18,137 bases of DNA from UBA11164 sp002420085 (GTDB lineage Bacteria; Pseudomonadota; Gammaproteobacteria; Xanthomonadales; Xanthomonadaceae). Position 1 is the stretch's first letter. Each line of letters begins with the position of its first letter. Below are positions 1-9,007 of this stretch, in pieces. The stretch lies in NCBI GenBank assembly GCA_031976395.1, contig DALYLJ010000049.1:1-18137 (forward strand), written 5' to 3'. Under the pieces are notes generated by a model. The model had not been told where the DNA came from and ran no database searches. It saw only the letters and a list, made by a program, of their open reading frames with translations. Both the position numbers and the translations under genes were made by a program.

Positions 1-1740
1 TTGCACCAGCTTCTGGCCCGTGCCCTGGAACTGCGGGGCGCCCATGTCGAGGCCAACGCGCAACTCAGGCATGCCCTGGATGCGCGGGATGTCGCCGACC
101 AGGAAGCGCGCGAGCGGCGTCTGGTGTATCTCCGGAGTCAGTTTGATTCGGTGCTGAAGGAAGAGCGGATCAAGCGGCTTGAGGCGCAAAAGGAAGTGGC
201 CAGCCTCGAACTGGCGGCGACCGATCGCTGGCGGGTGATGCTCGCGTTCGGGGTGCTGGCGATGCTGGTGATTGCTGGCTTGCTGACCGGCTTGCTGCGC
301 CGCTCGATGCGCGAGCGCCGTCGCTATCGCTGGCTGTCCGAGCGCGATGGCCTGACCCGGCTGCTCAATTACCAGCGGCTACGGCAGCTCGGCGAGCATG
401 CCTTCGATCGCTTCTCGGTCACCGGTCGGCCGTTGACGGCCGTGGTTGCCGATATCGATCTGTTCAAGCAGATCAACGATCGTCATGGCCATGCTGCGGG
501 TGATGCGGTGCTGCGCATGCTTGGTAGCTGGATCAGCGAGGCGGTCGGCGACCGTGGCGAGGCTGGACGCAGCGGCGGCGAGGAGTTCACCCTGCTGCTC
601 GACATGAACGGCGAGGAGGCGCGCCTGCTGGTCGAGCGGCTGCGGGCGGCGATTCGGCCGGTCGAGGTGTTCGATGCATCGGTGGCCTTCACCCTCAGTT
701 TCGGCATTGCCGAGGCCGGGCCGCACACGGGTGATCTCGAACAGTTGCTGCGCGAGGCCGATATGGCGCTGTATCAGGCCAAGCGGCTGGGTCGCAACTG
801 CGTGATGGTTTCGGGCCAGACGGCAGAGGCCGAGCAGGTTTCGATCGAGCATGAGGACGATCGCCAGGGCAGTCTGGTGGTGGTGGGTTGCGGGATACAG
901 TTCGGCCGTCACATCAGCGAACGGGCGGTGTCGGAGATCCAGTGTGCCGATGTCGTGTTCACCCTCGCCGATGCCTTCTCGTCGAATTGCATCCGCGACA
1001 TCCGGCCGGATGCCATCGATCTGTGTCGACATTACGGCGAGGGCAAGGATCGTCGTCTGACCTATCGGGAGATGGAAGCCGACATCATGGCCGAGGTGCA
1101 TGCCGGCAGGCGGGTCTGTGCAGTGTTCTACGGCCATCCGGGCGTGTTTGCCGATGTTCCGCATCGGGCCATTCGACTCACCCGCGAGGCTGGGCTCGAT
1201 GCCCGCATGGAGCCCGGTGTGTCGGCCGAAGCCTGCCTCTATGCCGATCTCGGCATCGATCCTGGCCGTACCGGTGTCCAGTCGATGGAATCGACCTGGT
1301 TCCTGATCACCGAGGTCGCCCTGGAGCCGAAGAGCCTGGTGCTGCTCTGGCAGGTGGCCTTGACCGGTGATCTGGAATGCCGCCGGTTCCATGCCGAACC
1401 GGAGGGGCTGCGCAAATTGGTGATCAAGCTGCTGCGCTGGTATCCACCCGACCACCCGGTGATCCTGTACGAGGCGGCACGACTGCCGTTCGAGCAGTTC
1501 CGGGCCGATCGGCTACGGCTGATCGATCTGCCGCATGCCGAGTTCAAGGAGTACACCACCCTGGTGCTGCTGCCGCTGGCGCCCAGGCCGCATGCGGTCC
1601 AGGCGGTGGAGGATGCGGTCGGTGCCGTCGCCAACGGCAGGGCCGGCGTGTCATCGGCGGGCACGGCCGCCATGCCCGAGCATGCCGAGACGGCTCAGGT
1701 CGCCCGGTCGGCGCTGTCGTCCGACCTCGACCAGCGGTAG
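1..1740 (+). CDS. Membrane-bound diguanylate cyclase fused to a borosin-like (OphMA-type) SAM methyltransferase, 5'-truncated by window edge
   Basis: One uninterrupted frame carries two enzymes. Residues about 1-75 are charged and coiled-coil-like, resembling the region after TPR repeats in TPR-GGDEF proteins. A TM helix lies at about 79-99. The GGDEF domain (about 112-270) has DIDLFK (151-156), ND (159-160), GH..GD (163-168) and the active-site motif SGGEEF (191-196), so c-di-GMP synthesis is likely; the usual RxxD inhibitory site is absent. After a 20-residue linker, residues 291-527 form a tetrapyrrole-methylase fold: GCGIQFG (SAM loop), YGEGKDRRLTY (345-355), FYGHPGVF (376-383), PGVSAEACLYADLGIDPG (405-422) and QSMESTWFL (427-435). 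This string is typical of borosin backbone N-methyltransferases. R351 and Y355 fall where I recall the catalytic Arg/Tyr pair of OphMA (R72/Y76). A 50-residue Ala/Gly/Val-rich tail follows. The TTG at position 1 is only the window edge; the true start probably lies upstream. The substrate is unknown. Confidence 0.88.
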   Translation: MHQLLARALELRGAHVEANAQLRHALDARDVADQEARERRLVYLRSQFDSVLKEERIKRLEAQKEVASLELAATDRWRVMLAFGVLAMLVIAGLLTGLLRRSMRERRRYRWLSERDGLTRLLNYQRLRQLGEHAFDRFSVTGRPLTAVVADIDLFKQINDRHGHAAGDAVLRMLGSWISEAVGDRGEAGRSGGEEFTLLLDMNGEEARLLVERLRAAIRPVEVFDASVAFTLSFGIAEAGPHTGDLEQLLREADMALYQAKRLGRNCVMVSGQTAEAEQVSIEHEDDRQGSLVVVGCGIQFGRHISERAVSEIQCADVVFTLADAFSSNCIRDIRPDAIDLCRHYGEGKDRRLTYREMEADIMAEVHAGRRVCAVFYGHPGVFADVPHRAIRLTREAGLDARMEPGVSAEACLYADLGIDPGRTGVQSMESTWFLITEVALEPKSLVLLWQVALTGDLECRRFHAEPEGLRKLVIKLLRWYPPDHPVILYEAARLPFEQFRADRLRLIDLPHAEFKEYTTLVLLPLAPRPHAVQAVEDAVGAVANGRAGVSSAGTAAMPEHAETAQVARSALSSDLDQR

Positions 1741-3183
1741 TTCTCGCCATCGAAGCGGCGGGTGCGGTGGCGGAACACGAAGGTGAACTCCGGCCACACC
1801 GTGGTGTTCAGGCCGTCTGCGGTGCGATACCAGCTTGAGCAGCCACCGGTGTTCCAGACCGATCTGGCCAGTCGAGTCTGTAGCCACCGGTTGTAGCGCG
1901 CTTGGGTATCGGGATCGACATCGGCCACCCGATCCGGCCGGTCAGCATGGGTAGCGATGGCGTCGAGCACGTAGCGGGTCTGTGCTTCGATCATGTAGAC
2001 CATCGAGTTGTGGCCGAGCGCGGTATTGGGTCCGGTCATCAGGAACAGGCCCGGAAAACCCGATACCGTCGTGCCCAGGTAGGCTTGCGCACGGCTGCCG
2101 CCGGCCCAGACGGCATTCAGCGTCTGGTCGTCACGACCGACGATCGGGAACGGTGTGCCGGCCTCGGCCGCCTGGAATCCGGTGGCCAGTACGATCGCGT
2201 CGCAGGCATGGCGCCGACCATCGCGGGTGACCACGGCATCACGTTCGATCTTGGCGATGCCGGAGATGTCGAGTTGCACATTCGGCTGGATCAGTGCCGG
2301 ATGGTAGTCGTTCGACAACAGCACGCGCTTGCAGCCGATGGTGTAGTTCGGCACCAGCTTGGCGCGCAGGGCCGGGTCGCGAACCTGCAACCATCGGAAG
2401 GCGTGGGCGAACGGCTGCATCAATCGCAGCAGGGCCGGCATCCGGGTGAAGCCCAGTGCCCAGAGTTCGTGCTGGAGGTATAGCCGCCAGCGATCCAGAC
2501 GTTGCAGCAGCGGCCAGCGTCGATAGGCGGCTCGGCGCCACTCCGACACCCGAAAATCCGGTTTCGGCACGATCCACGGCGGGCTGCGTTGGAACACGAT
2601 CAGCCGGGCCGCTGAACGGGCCAATTCGGGGACGATCTGGATCGCGCTGGCACCGGTGCCGATCACTGCGATGCGCAGGCCGGCGGGGTCGAAACGCTCC
2701 GGCCAGCGGGCGGTGTGAAACGCAGGCCCGGCAAATTCCGACAGGCCGGGAATGTCCGGCAGTTTCGGGCGGCTGAGTCCGCCGGTGGCCACCACCAGTG
2801 TACGCGCGGTGACGGTTTCGCCGGTGCCGGCCAGGGTGACGGTCCAGAGCAGGCGTCGGCCATCGAAACGGGCGTGTTCGACCCCGCAGCCGAAGCGGAT
2901 GTTCGAGCGGACCGAGAACCGATCGGCACACTCGTTGAGATAGCGTTCGATCTCGGCTTGCCTGGGATAATCGCGCGACCAGTCAGGGTTGGCTGCGAAG
3001 GAGTAGCAATACAGGTTCGAGGGCACGTCGCAGGCGGCGCCGGGATAGCGGTTGTCGCGCCAGGTGCCGCCCAGACTGTTGGCCTGTTCCAGCACCTGGA
3101 ATCGTCGACCGGCCTTGCCCAGGCCGATCGCCACGCACAAGCCGGAAAATCCAGCACCGACGATCAGTGCGTCGAGCGGCGGC

Positions 3184-3194
<11 letters not shown>
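1695..3194 (-). CDS. Flavin-containing Baeyer-Villiger-type monooxygenase
   Basis: A 499-residue class B flavoprotein monooxygenase, expected to use FAD, NADPH and O2 to oxygenate a ketone or similar substrate in the cytoplasm. The N-terminal FAD loop is GAGFSGL (residues 13-19), followed by GGTWRDNRYPGAACD. The Baeyer-Villiger fingerprint FxGxxxHxxxW is present exactly as FAGPAFHTARW (164-174), and the second dinucleotide-binding loop GTGASA (189-194) fits NADPH. The ATG at 3194 was chosen because the FAD-binding strand begins a few residues later and because it overlaps the stop of hutU by 11 bp. The frame stays open further upstream only inside hutU. No strong Shine-Dalgarno is visible, so translation is probably coupled to hutU. 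Its 3' end overlaps that of the convergent GGDEF-methyltransferase by 46 bp. The substrate cannot be read from sequence. Confidence 0.9.
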
Positions 3195-4869
<1,675 letters not shown>

Positions 4870-5294
4870 GGCGGTCTCTCGGGCGGATGCGGTGTGCGGA
4901 TGTCGGTTTCGGCAGGAGTCTCGACCTGACCGGTGCGAGCTGCGGTCGATGGCTGGTGGATGGCTCGTTTCGGTGATCCGGTGGCGACAGGATGGCGGTC
5001 GGGTTCGGGCAGCGCCAGCCGGCTCGGACCGTGGTTGGAGGGTATGGCCAACGGGGTGAATCGCTGCCGGCCAGTATAGGCCGGCTGGCTGCCACGCCCA
5101 ATCGCGCACATGGTTCCAGCCGTGCAGCCTGCGGCTGGCTGGCGTAGGATCGAACTGAGCGCAAGCGGGCCGCAATAGAGCAGCAGGGCCGGAGTCGGTC
5201 ATGCGATCGACGGCGTGACCGGGCGCGCAGATGGGCTCGGACCTGCCGGCGGACGCGGCCGGCGATGGCCGCCATTCGCAGTGAGGAGGACGCC
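4870..5294. other. 425-bp divergent intergenic region between hutU and cfa
   Basis: No gene was recognised here. The frames that stay open (minus-strand extensions of hutU, and a minus-strand frame antisense to cfa) look like GC-rich read-through with Arg/Pro/His-rich translations. The region holds a perfect 7-bp inverted repeat at 5066-5085 with a promoter-like hexamer in its loop, and a second set of nested short hairpins at 5116-5138 (CCAGCC...GGCTGG and CAGCC-TGC-GGCTG). Regulatory signals for both divergent genes should lie here. Confidence 0.7.
5066..5101 (-). promoter_or_regulatory. Candidate sigma70 promoter with operator-like inverted repeat, reading towards hutU
   Basis: On the minus strand a TATACT hexamer (5073-5078, five of six matches to the -10 consensus) lies 17 bp from TTGGGC (5096-5101, three of six matches to the -35). 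The -10 hexamer sits exactly in the 6-nt spacer of a perfect inverted repeat, GCCGGCC (5066-5072) and GGCCGGC (5079-5085). Binding of a dimeric repressor over the -10 would be a simple reading, but that is inference; the repeat could also fold as RNA. It would leave a leader of about 200 nt before hutU. Confidence 0.4.
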
Positions 5295-6419
5295 ATGGTC
5301 GGGATCGACACTGGTCGCCGGCAACTCGAAGACCTGCTCGGGGTGGCCGGGGTTGTACTCGATGGGACGCAGCCCTGGGACATCCAGGTAGACGACCCTC
5401 GACTCCCGCAACGCCTGCTGCTCGGCGGGTCGCTGGCCCTGGGCGAGAGCTACATGGATGGCTGGTGGCAGTGTCGCGATCTCGATGGCCTGTTGACCCG
5501 CCTGCTGACCGCCGGTCTGGATCGGACTCAACATCCCCGCTGGCGCCTCGTCCTGGCCGGCCTGAAGGCGCGCCTGTTCAACCCGCAGAGCCGGCGGCGC
5601 AGTTTCGAAGTCGGCCGTCGCCATTACGATATCGGCAACGATCTTTATGCAGCCATGCTCGGTCGGCGCATGGTCTACAGTTGCGGGTACTGGCGACGTG
5701 CCGAGACTCTCGATGATGCTCAGGAGGCCAAGCTCGATCTGGCCTGCCGCAAGTTGCAGCTCGAACCCGGCATGCGCCTGCTCGATATCGGCTGCGGTTG
5801 GGGTGAATTGCTGCGGTTCGCGGTCGAGCGGCATCAGGTCGAAGGGGTTGGCGTCACCGTGTCACGCGAACAGGCCGAGTACGCGCGACGCCTGTGCCAG
5901 GGCTTGCCGATCACCATCCACCTGTGCGACTACCGCGATCTCGATCAGGCGTTCGATCGTATCGTTTCGATCGGCATGTTCGAGCATGTCGGTGTCCGCA
6001 ACTATCCAGTGTTCTTCGATCGACTGCGGCGCAGCCTTCCCGGTGATGGCCTGGCCCTGCTGCACACGATCGGCAGCAACGAGTCGGTGACCCGCACCGA
6101 TCCGTGGATCGGTACGTATATCTTTCCGAACTCGATGCTGCCGTCGGCCGCACAGATCGCGGGCAGCGTCGAGGGTCGGCTGATCATCGAGGACTGGCAC
6201 AATTTCGGTGCCGACTACGATCGCACCCTGCGCGCCTGGCGCGACAACATCGAGGCCGTCTGGGAGCGGCTTTCGGTCCGTTATGACCAACGCTTCCGAC
6301 GGATGTGGCGGTATTACCTGGCAGCCTCGATGGCGCTGTTCCGCAGCCGTCGGGGGCAGCTCTGGCAGATCATGTTGTCGCCCGACGGTGTGCCGGGCGG
6401 CTATGTCGCGCCGCGTTGA
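5295..6419 (+). CDS. cfa: Cyclopropane-fatty-acyl-phospholipid synthase
   Basis: Transfers a methylene group from SAM to double bonds of unsaturated membrane phospholipid acyl chains, usually on entry to stationary phase or under acid stress. It has 374 residues against 382 in E. coli. Every active-site residue that I know from E. coli Cfa (C139, E239, H266, I268, Y317) is found here at a constant offset of nine: C130, E230, H257, I259, Y308. The SAM-binding motif is LLDIGCGWGE (162-171), with YDIGNDLY (111-118) and YSCGYW (128-133) also typical. The ATG at 5295 was chosen over one ten codons upstream because GAGGAGGA lies 4 nt before it. It is transcribed divergently from hutU. The next gene starts 163 bp downstream and is functionally unrelated. 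Confidence 0.96.
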   Translation: MVGIDTGRRQLEDLLGVAGVVLDGTQPWDIQVDDPRLPQRLLLGGSLALGESYMDGWWQCRDLDGLLTRLLTAGLDRTQHPRWRLVLAGLKARLFNPQSRRRSFEVGRRHYDIGNDLYAAMLGRRMVYSCGYWRRAETLDDAQEAKLDLACRKLQLEPGMRLLDIGCGWGELLRFAVERHQVEGVGVTVSREQAEYARRLCQGLPITIHLCDYRDLDQAFDRIVSIGMFEHVGVRNYPVFFDRLRRSLPGDGLALLHTIGSNESVTRTDPWIGTYIFPNSMLPSAAQIAGSVEGRLIIEDWHNFGADYDRTLRAWRDNIEAVWERLSVRYDQRFRRMWRYYLAASMALFRSRRGQLWQIMLSPDGVPGGYVAPR

Positions 6420-6582
6420 GCGGCCGCTTCGAGCACACACGATCGATGCTGGCCGGCCGGCCCGGGCGCCCGACCTCGGTGGACATGACCCGCACCGGCA
6501 GGGTGTTATGCTTGCCGAGCAGGTATCACCGCACGGTCACCGAGCCTGATGCCGCAATCCAGCGTAGACGGAGGCTGTCGCC

Positions 6583-8109
6583 ATGCCGATCCATCGCTTC
6601 GATCCGCCGTGCCGAGGCCCTGTCGGGTTACTCCGGCAGGCGCTGGTTCTGTTCGGACTGATCCTGCTGGCCCTGTCGTCGGCTTCGGTCGGAACCCCCG
6701 GCGGAGCGGCCCAAGTGTTCGGTCCAGTCCACGTGTTGACGATCAACGGCGGCATCGGGCCGGCGACCACGGACTACATCCGGCGCGGCCTGGCAGATGC
6801 GGCCGAGGCCGGGGCGGCGGCCGTGGTGTTGCAGATCGATACGCCGGGCGGTCTGGATGCGGCGACCCGAGACATCAACAAGGCCATCCTGGCGTCGTCG
6901 GTGCCGGTGATTGCCTGGGTAGCGCCCGAGGGCGCCCGTGCCGCCAGTGCCGGCACCTATATCCTTTACGCCTGTCATCTGGCCGCGATGGCGCCAGCGA
7001 CGGTACTGGGTGCGGCAACCCCGGTGTCGCTGACCGGAGCCGGTTCGGAGGGTGATCCTGGCAGCGGCCGGACCGGTGCCGGTCAGCCGGAAGCCGAGTC
7101 CGATGGCAAGTCGGAATCGGGTGACCACGGTCGGCAAACTCGCGAGCAGGATGAGCCAGGACGCGAGGGCACGGAACAGAGCGGCCGGGCGATGGAGCGA
7201 AAGGTGATCAACGATGCCGTTGCCTATCTGCGGGGTCTGGCGGAGTTGCGCGGGCGCAGTGTCGCCTTCGCTGAGGCGGCGGTGCGCGAGGCGCGCACGC
7301 TCACCGCCAGCGAGGCGGTGCAGCAGGGCGTGGTCGAACTGATCGCGGTGGACATCGCCAGCCTGCTCGAACAGGCCGATGGTCGAGCGGTTTCGGTATT
7401 GGATCAGGATCGGGTGCTGGCTACCGCTGGAGCGGTCGTGCAGGTGATCGAGCCGGATTGGCGCAGCCGCCTGCTGTCGGTGATCACCGATCCATCGGTC
7501 GCCTATCTGCTGCTGCTGGTCGGCCTGTACGGTCTGGTGTTCGAGGGCTACAGTCCGGGTGCCGTGCTGCCGGGTGTGATCGGGGCGATCGCATTGCTGC
7601 TGGCCCTGTACGCGCTGCAAGTCCTGCCGGTCAACTATGTCGGGGTGCTGCTGATCGTGCTCGGCGTGGTGTTGATGGCATTCGAGTTGATGGCGCCGAG
7701 TTTCGGCGTGCTCGGCATCGGTGGCGTGATCGCCCTGGTGGCGGGCTCGCTGCTCCTATTCGATACCGATGTTCCTGGATTCGGCGTGCCGGGCCGGCTG
7801 GTGTTGGGTGTCGGTTTCGCCAGTGGCCTGATGTTTCTTGCCGTGCTCGCGCTGGCGCTCCGGGCGCGCACGCGCCCGGTCGGCACCGGCGCCGAGGCGC
7901 TGCTGGGTGCGATCGCGCGGGTCGAATCGGGTTTTCCGGGGCGGGGTCTGGTCCGGGTCAATGGTGAGGTCTGGCAGGCCGTGTGCGATCAGGCGTTGCC
8001 GACGGGCGTGCTGGTCGAGGTGTGTCGGATCGAGGGTCTGACCCTGCACGTCGCTCCGACATCGGCCGCGCGATCGTCACCAGCGTCTGAGCGTATGGCA
8101 ATGCCGTGA
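6583..8109 (+). CDS. nfeD: NfeD-family membrane-bound serine protease (long, ClpP-like form)
   Basis: A 508-residue long NfeD: a signal/anchor helix (about 15-34), an extracytoplasmic ClpP/crotonase-fold protease domain, four to five TM helices (about 305-320, 327-345, 350-370, 374-392, 403-426) and a small C-terminal OB-fold NfeD domain (about 430-490). The catalytic Ser-Lys dyad is visible as S122 in ARAASAGTYI and K207 in AMERKVIND. Such proteases cleave slipin/stomatin C-termini and act in membrane quality control. Between Ser and Lys is a hydrophilic low-complexity stretch (about 152-203, rich in Gly, Glu, Gln and Ser). GGAGG lies 8 nt before the ATG. The slipin partner follows 69 bp downstream, counting to its preferred start, and is likely co-transcribed. 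The gene name follows family usage; a nodulation role is not implied. Confidence 0.93.
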   Translation: MPIHRFDPPCRGPVGLLRQALVLFGLILLALSSASVGTPGGAAQVFGPVHVLTINGGIGPATTDYIRRGLADAAEAGAAAVVLQIDTPGGLDAATRDINKAILASSVPVIAWVAPEGARAASAGTYILYACHLAAMAPATVLGAATPVSLTGAGSEGDPGSGRTGAGQPEAESDGKSESGDHGRQTREQDEPGREGTEQSGRAMERKVINDAVAYLRGLAELRGRSVAFAEAAVREARTLTASEAVQQGVVELIAVDIASLLEQADGRAVSVLDQDRVLATAGAVVQVIEPDWRSRLLSVITDPSVAYLLLLVGLYGLVFEGYSPGAVLPGVIGAIALLLALYALQVLPVNYVGVLLIVLGVVLMAFELMAPSFGVLGIGGVIALVAGSLLLFDTDVPGFGVPGRLVLGVGFASGLMFLAVLALALRARTRPVGTGAEALLGAIARVESGFPGRGLVRVNGEVWQAVCDQALPTGVLVEVCRIEGLTLHVAPTSAARSSPASERMAMP

Positions 8110-8178
8110 TCGGGCCGGCTGTCGAGCCTCGGCTCGGATGATCCGGATGAGCGATTCGTGTCGATGAGGAGTATGCGC

Positions 8179-8943
8179 ATGTTCGATATCACGATCTGGT
8201 TTCCGATTCTGTTCCTGACCGTCGGCCTGCTGATGAGTGCGGTCAAGGTGCTGCGCGAGTACGAGCGGGCAGTGGTGTTCCAACTCGGTCGGTTCTGGAA
8301 GGTCAAGGGGCCGGGCCTGATCATCCTGATTCCAGTGGTGCAGACGATGGAGCGGGTCGATCTGCGCACCATCGTGATGGACGTTCCCGAGCAGGATTTG
8401 ATCTCCAAGGACAACGTCTCGGTCAAGGTCAATGCGGTGCTGTATTTCCGGGTGATCGATCCGCAGAAGGCGATCATCAATGTCGAGCGCTATCTCGAAG
8501 CGACCAGCCAGCTCGCCCAGACCACCTTGCGCTCGGTGCTCGGCAAGCATGACCTCGATGAGATGCTGTCCGAGCGTGACAAGCTCAATGATGACATCCG
8601 CGAGATCCTCGATGCCCAGACCGATGCCTGGGGTATCAAGGTCGCCAATGTCGAGATCAAGCATGTCGATCTCAACGAGACCATGGTCCGCGCCATCGCC
8701 CGGCAGGCCGAAGCCGAGCGCCAGCGTCGGGCCAAGGTGATCCATGCCGAGGGTGAGCAGCAGGCGGCCGAGAAACTGGTCGAGGCCGCCAGGCTGCTGG
8801 GTGCCGATCCGCGCGCGATCCAATTGCGCTACTTGCAGACCCTGACCGAAATCGCCGGTGAGAAAACCTCGACCATCGTCTTCCCGTTGCCGATGGATCT
8901 GGTCGAGCCGTTGCTCGCCAGGATGAAGACCGGGCAAGGCTGA
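8179..8943 (+). CDS. Slipin / stomatin-like SPFH membrane protein
   Basis: A 254-residue slipin (prokaryotic stomatin), a membrane-associated scaffold that oligomerises at the inner membrane and is a typical partner of NfeD proteases. It has an N-terminal membrane hairpin (about 5-22), an SPFH/Band 7 domain (about 27-190) containing VLREYERAVVFQLGRF, KGPGLIILIPVV and DVPEQDLISKDNVSV, then an Ala/Glu/Gln-rich coiled coil (about 171-200), ending in FPLPMDLVEPL. The ATG at 8179 was chosen because GAGGAG lies 7 nt before it; in-frame starts at 8158 (GTG), 8164 and 8173 would add only two to seven residues. Its stop codon is built into the base of a strong hairpin shared with the convergent gene. 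Confidence 0.94.
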   Translation: MFDITIWFPILFLTVGLLMSAVKVLREYERAVVFQLGRFWKVKGPGLIILIPVVQTMERVDLRTIVMDVPEQDLISKDNVSVKVNAVLYFRVIDPQKAIINVERYLEATSQLAQTTLRSVLGKHDLDEMLSERDKLNDDIREILDAQTDAWGIKVANVEIKHVDLNETMVRAIARQAEAERQRRAKVIHAEGEQQAAEKLVEAARLLGADPRAIQLRYLQTLTEIAGEKTSTIVFPLPMDLVEPLLARMKTGQG

Positions 8944-8987
8944 TCGTGACGGGCGCCGCGCCGCAGGGTTCGGCGCCGGTCACGATC
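8942..8987. terminator. Strong hairpin between convergent genes (possible bidirectional terminator without U-tract)
   Basis: GATCGTGAC (8942-8950) pairs perfectly with GTCACGATC (8979-8987). Inside it, after one G-G mismatch, GGCGCC (8952-8957) pairs with GGCGCC (8972-8977), giving a stem of about 16 bp and a loop of about 12 nt. The repeat overlaps the slipin stop codon and ends 20 bp before the sugar dehydrogenase stop on the other strand. No T-run follows on either side, so termination would need Rho or the stem may instead protect 3' ends. Confidence 0.55.
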
Positions 8988-9007
8988 CGTGTCGGCCGGT
9001 TCTCGGG

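Noticed and set aside
807..870. A separate translational start for the methyltransferase domain (in-frame ATG near 805)
   Set aside because: No Shine-Dalgarno precedes it, and the frame is continuous through a normal-looking linker, so a single fused protein is the simpler reading.
379..1455. 358-codon open frame on the minus strand
   Set aside because: It is antisense to the GGDEF-methyltransferase; the translation is His/Gln-rich, lacks motifs and is explained by the real gene's codon usage.
4870..5202. 111-codon N-terminal extension of urocanase
   Set aside because: The added sequence is Arg/Pro/His-rich with no family counterpart, and the internal ATG at 4869 has a ribosome-binding site and gives the family length.
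6420..6470. Run of GC palindromes (GCGGCCGC, GGCCGGCC, CCCGGG) after cfa
   Set aside because: They do not form one clear stem with a T-run; in DNA this GC-rich short palindromes are expected, so no terminator was called.
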